Shown here in pieces: positions 12,494 through 14,099 of a DNA stretch of 14,099 nucleotides. The stretch covers positions 1 through 14,099 of the forward strand of contig CAZDJK010000003.1 of assembly GCA_964505725.1 (NCBI GenBank), given 5' to 3'. Source of the stretch: CAVRJC01 sp964505725. Lineage in GTDB: Bacteria > Actinomycetota > Acidimicrobiia > IMCC26256 > DASPTH01. A program made the translations under genes and the position numbers. The notes beneath the pieces are model-generated. The model did no database searches, was not told the DNA's origin, and was given only the letters and a program-made list of their open reading frames with translations. Each line of letters begins with the position of its first letter. Position 1 is the stretch's first letter.

Positions 12494-13648
12494 TCAGCCG
12501 ACGAGCTGGGCCATGAGCCCGTGCGCCGGCACCGGGTGCTCGCCCGCCACCGCACGCTCCGTGTACGCGCCACCCGGTCCGTCGCGCTCGGAGTCGAAGA
12601 GCAGGTAGGGCACCGGCACCGAGGTGTGGGTCCGGGCCGCGCACGGCGTCGCGTGGTCGGGGAGGAGCAGCAGCCGGAACCGCTCGCCGCGCAGCGCGTC
12701 GACCAGCGGGCCGATCACGTCGGCGTCCCAGCGCTCGAGGGCGCCGACCTTCTCGCCGACCGCGCCCTGGTGGCCGGCTTCGTCGGTCGCCTCGACGTGG
12801 AGCAGGAACAGGTCGCGGTCCTCGAGGGACGCGAGCGCCGCGTCGCGCTGCGCCGCGTAGTCGTTGTCGAAGCCCGCGGTCGCGCCGGGCACGTCGACCA
12901 CCTCGATCCCGCTCAGGACGCCGAGCCCGCGGACGAGGTCGACGGCGGACGAGAGGCGGCCCTCGACGCCGTAGCGCTCCGCGAACCGCGGGAGGGTCGG
13001 CCTGACTCCCTGGCCCCACAGCCAGATCTGCGTCGCGACCGAGCCGACCGCGGCTGCGGCCGCGCGCACAATCGGCTTCGACGCATCCATGAGCGCGACG
13101 AGCTCCGGTGCCGCGGGCCCGGTCGGGAGCGCGGCCTTGCGGCCGGTGAGGTCGTGGGGGGGCACGCACTCGGCGTCGGCGAGGTCACGCGGGAGCACGC
13201 ACAGGTGCCGGTACTCGACCCCGGCGTGGAAGCGGGCTCCCCCACGCCCGCCACCCAGCTCGGCGTCGAGCGCCTCGATGATCGGGTGGCTCTGCTCGCT
13301 CGAGAGGTGCCCGGCGGCGAAGTCGACCATCGTGCCGGCGTCGTCGACGGTCACGAGGTTGCAGCGGTACGCGACCTCGTCGGCGTCGAGCGTCACGCCC
13401 ATCGCCGCCGCTTCGATCGGCGCGCGGCCGGTGTGGAACTCGGCGGGGTCGTAGCCGAGGATGGCAAGATTCCCGACGTCGCTGCCCGCGGGGAACCCGG
13501 GCGGGATCACCGTCGCGAGGCCGACGACACTGCGCCCGGCGAGCGCGGCGAGGTGGGGCATCCGCGCGGCCTCGAGCGGCGTACGTCCGTCGAGCTCCGC
13601 GATCGGCTCGTCGGCGCACCCGTCCGGCACCAGCACCACGTACTTCAT
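12494..13648 (-). CDS. apgM: ApgM-family cofactor-independent phosphoglycerate mutase / proposed homoserine kinase
   Basis: 384-residue protein of the alkaline phosphatase superfamily, archaeal-type (ApgM) branch. The family either interconverts 2- and 3-phosphoglycerate or, for a bacterial subgroup, has been proposed to act as homoserine kinase. Metal and catalytic residues are visible: PDGCADEP with Asp9, the phosphoserine nucleophile Ser56 in AGSDVGNLAILGYDP, FHTGRAPIEAAAMGV (71-85), HVEATDEAGH (284-293), DHATP (331-335) and His341 in RTHTSVPVPY. The start is ATG at 13648, followed by MKYVVLVPDG as the family usually begins; a TACCAT box eight bases upstream suggests leaderless expression. 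Next to rho is the place held by the homoserine kinase gene thrB in mycobacteria, which favours the threonine-pathway role. No other threonine gene is in the window, so this stays unproven. Confidence 0.88.
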   Translation of the reverse strand: MKYVVLVPDGCADEPIAELDGRTPLEAARMPHLAALAGRSVVGLATVIPPGFPAGSDVGNLAILGYDPAEFHTGRAPIEAAAMGVTLDADEVAYRCNLVTVDDAGTMVDFAAGHLSSEQSHPIIEALDAELGGGRGGARFHAGVEYRHLCVLPRDLADAECVPPHDLTGRKAALPTGPAAPELVALMDASKPIVRAAAAAVGSVATQIWLWGQGVRPTLPRFAERYGVEGRLSSAVDLVRGLGVLSGIEVVDVPGATAGFDNDYAAQRDAALASLEDRDLFLLHVEATDEAGHQGAVGEKVGALERWDADVIGPLVDALRGERFRLLLLPDHATPCAARTHTSVPVPYLLFDSERDGPGGAYTERAVAGEHPVPAHGLMAQLVG

Positions 13649-13649
13649 C

Positions 13650-13655
13650 GGAGGT
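13650..13655 (+). promoter_or_regulatory. Ribosome binding site deciding the dehydrogenase start
   Basis: GGAGGT lies eight bases before the ATG at 13664. With the in-frame TAG at 13661-13663 it fixes that ATG as the start. It sits inside the 15-bp spacer to the divergent gene. Confidence 0.75.
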
Positions 13656-13656
13656 C

Positions 13657-13662
13657 ATGGTA
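13657..13662 (-). promoter_or_regulatory. Possible -10 box for the ApgM-like gene
   Basis: TACCAT (13662-13657, minus strand) ends eight bases before the ATG at 13648, the leaderless arrangement. It overlaps the start region of the divergent dehydrogenase gene, so any -35 contact would lie in that gene's signal-peptide codons. Confidence 0.35.
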
Positions 13663-13663
13663 G

Positions 13664-14099
13664 ATGGGACCCGAGCCGGTGCCCGGAGGAGCACGGACGC
13701 GTCGGCGCGGCACTGCGCTGCTCGTGGTCGCCATGGTGCTGGCGGGCGTGGTCCTGGTCACACTGGCGACCGCGCCCGCAGACGCGGCGTCGACCCGGTC
13801 GATCCCGCGCCTCCGGCTCCAGCGCATCGCGAGGCTCGAGGCGTTGACCGCGTTCGCCGCCCGTCCCGGCGACGACACGCTCTACGTGACCACTCAACCG
13901 GGTCGCGTCCTCGCCGTGCGCAACGGCAAGCTCGACCCCACGCCGGTGCTCGATCTCACGTCGGTGGTGAGCCAGGACGGTGGAGAACGCGGGCTCCTGG
14001 GCCTCGCGTTCTCCACCGACGGGAGCCACCTCTACGTCGACTACACCGACGACGACGGCAACACGCGGGTGGTCGAGTACGCGATCCAGGGCACCGTGG
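13664..14099 (+). CDS. Secreted PQQ-type glucose/sorbosone dehydrogenase family protein (C-terminal part missing)
   Basis: The first 145 residues are visible. A Sec-type signal peptide comprises a basic stretch (RTRRRG, 11-16), a hydrophobic core (17-36) and an Ala-rich end (APADAAST), with likely cleavage after Ala41 or Ala42. The mature part starts like a soluble glucose/sorbosone dehydrogenase beta-propeller: LEALTAFAARPGDDTLYVTT, then GRVLAVRNGK, PVLDLTSVV and the hallmark GERGLLGLAFSTDG (107-120), followed by SHLYVDYTDD. Family members oxidise sugars or aldoses with PQQ outside the membrane, though many homologues have no proven activity. The start ATG is 15 bases from the divergent ApgM-like gene; a TAG lies immediately in frame upstream. 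Catalytic and metal residues lie beyond the window, so activity cannot be judged. Confidence 0.85.
   Translation, partial: MGPEPVPGGARTRRRGTALLVVAMVLAGVVLVTLATAPADAASTRSIPRLRLQRIARLEALTAFAARPGDDTLYVTTQPGRVLAVRNGKLDPTPVLDLTSVVSQDGGERGLLGLAFSTDGSHLYVDYTDDDGNTRVVEYAIQGTV

Noticed and set aside
12032..13663. 543-codon plus-strand open frame opposite rho and the ApgM-like gene
   Set aside because: Reverse shadow of two genes with strong family matches on the minus strand.

Overview
The window looks like chromosomal DNA from a high-GC actinobacterium. The gene order points to the Actinomycetota: rho, rpmE, prfA and prmC followed by a sugar/cell-wall/ATP-synthase block. RpiB is of the mycobacterial glutamate-base type and Rho carries an Arg-rich linker. 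Frequent TAnnnT boxes sit directly in front of start codons. The class Acidimicrobiia is my best guess, but it rests on gene order and composition only. No tRNA, rRNA, CRISPR array, insertion sequence or phage gene is visible.

Layout on the minus strand, read from high to low coordinates. An ApgM-family phosphoglycerate mutase/proposed homoserine kinase (12494-13648) is followed by rho (10548-12233) with a long leader, rpmE, and a DUF1385 (YqhQ-like) membrane protein ending at 9318. A hairpin-rich 199-bp spacer separates these from a luciferase-like flavin oxidoreductase (7811-9118). Then come prfA, prmC and a 73-residue protein of unknown function (5533-5754). After an interruption by two plus-strand genes, the minus strand resumes with rpiB, glyA, wecA, an AtpZ/AtpI-like protein and a second AtpI-like protein cut by the window edge. 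The last two are presumably the head of the F0F1 ATP synthase operon.

Layout on the plus strand. A stand-alone RecB/Cas4-type PD-(D/E)XK nuclease (3556-5109) and a DUF983 membrane zinc-ribbon protein (5119-5523) sit as an island inside the otherwise conserved minus-strand block. At the right edge a secreted PQQ-type sugar (glucose/sorbosone) dehydrogenase starts at 13664 and runs out of the window, diverging from the ApgM-like gene across only 15 bp.

Most of the genes are core housekeeping: transcription termination (Rho), ribosome (L31), translation termination (RF1 and its methyltransferase PrmC), one-carbon and pentose metabolism (GlyA, RpiB), polyprenyl-linked envelope glycan synthesis (WecA) and energy (atp). 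The three most interesting points are these. (1) The nuclease is an internal tandem duplication: both halves keep a four-cysteine cluster at almost identical spacing, but only the second half keeps the catalytic D...DYK residues. (2) A TAnnnT box lies 6-9 bases before the start codon of seven genes, often built into the upstream stop codon, suggesting widespread leaderless transcription. (3) An ApgM-like proposed homoserine kinase occupies the place next to rho that thrB holds in mycobacteria.
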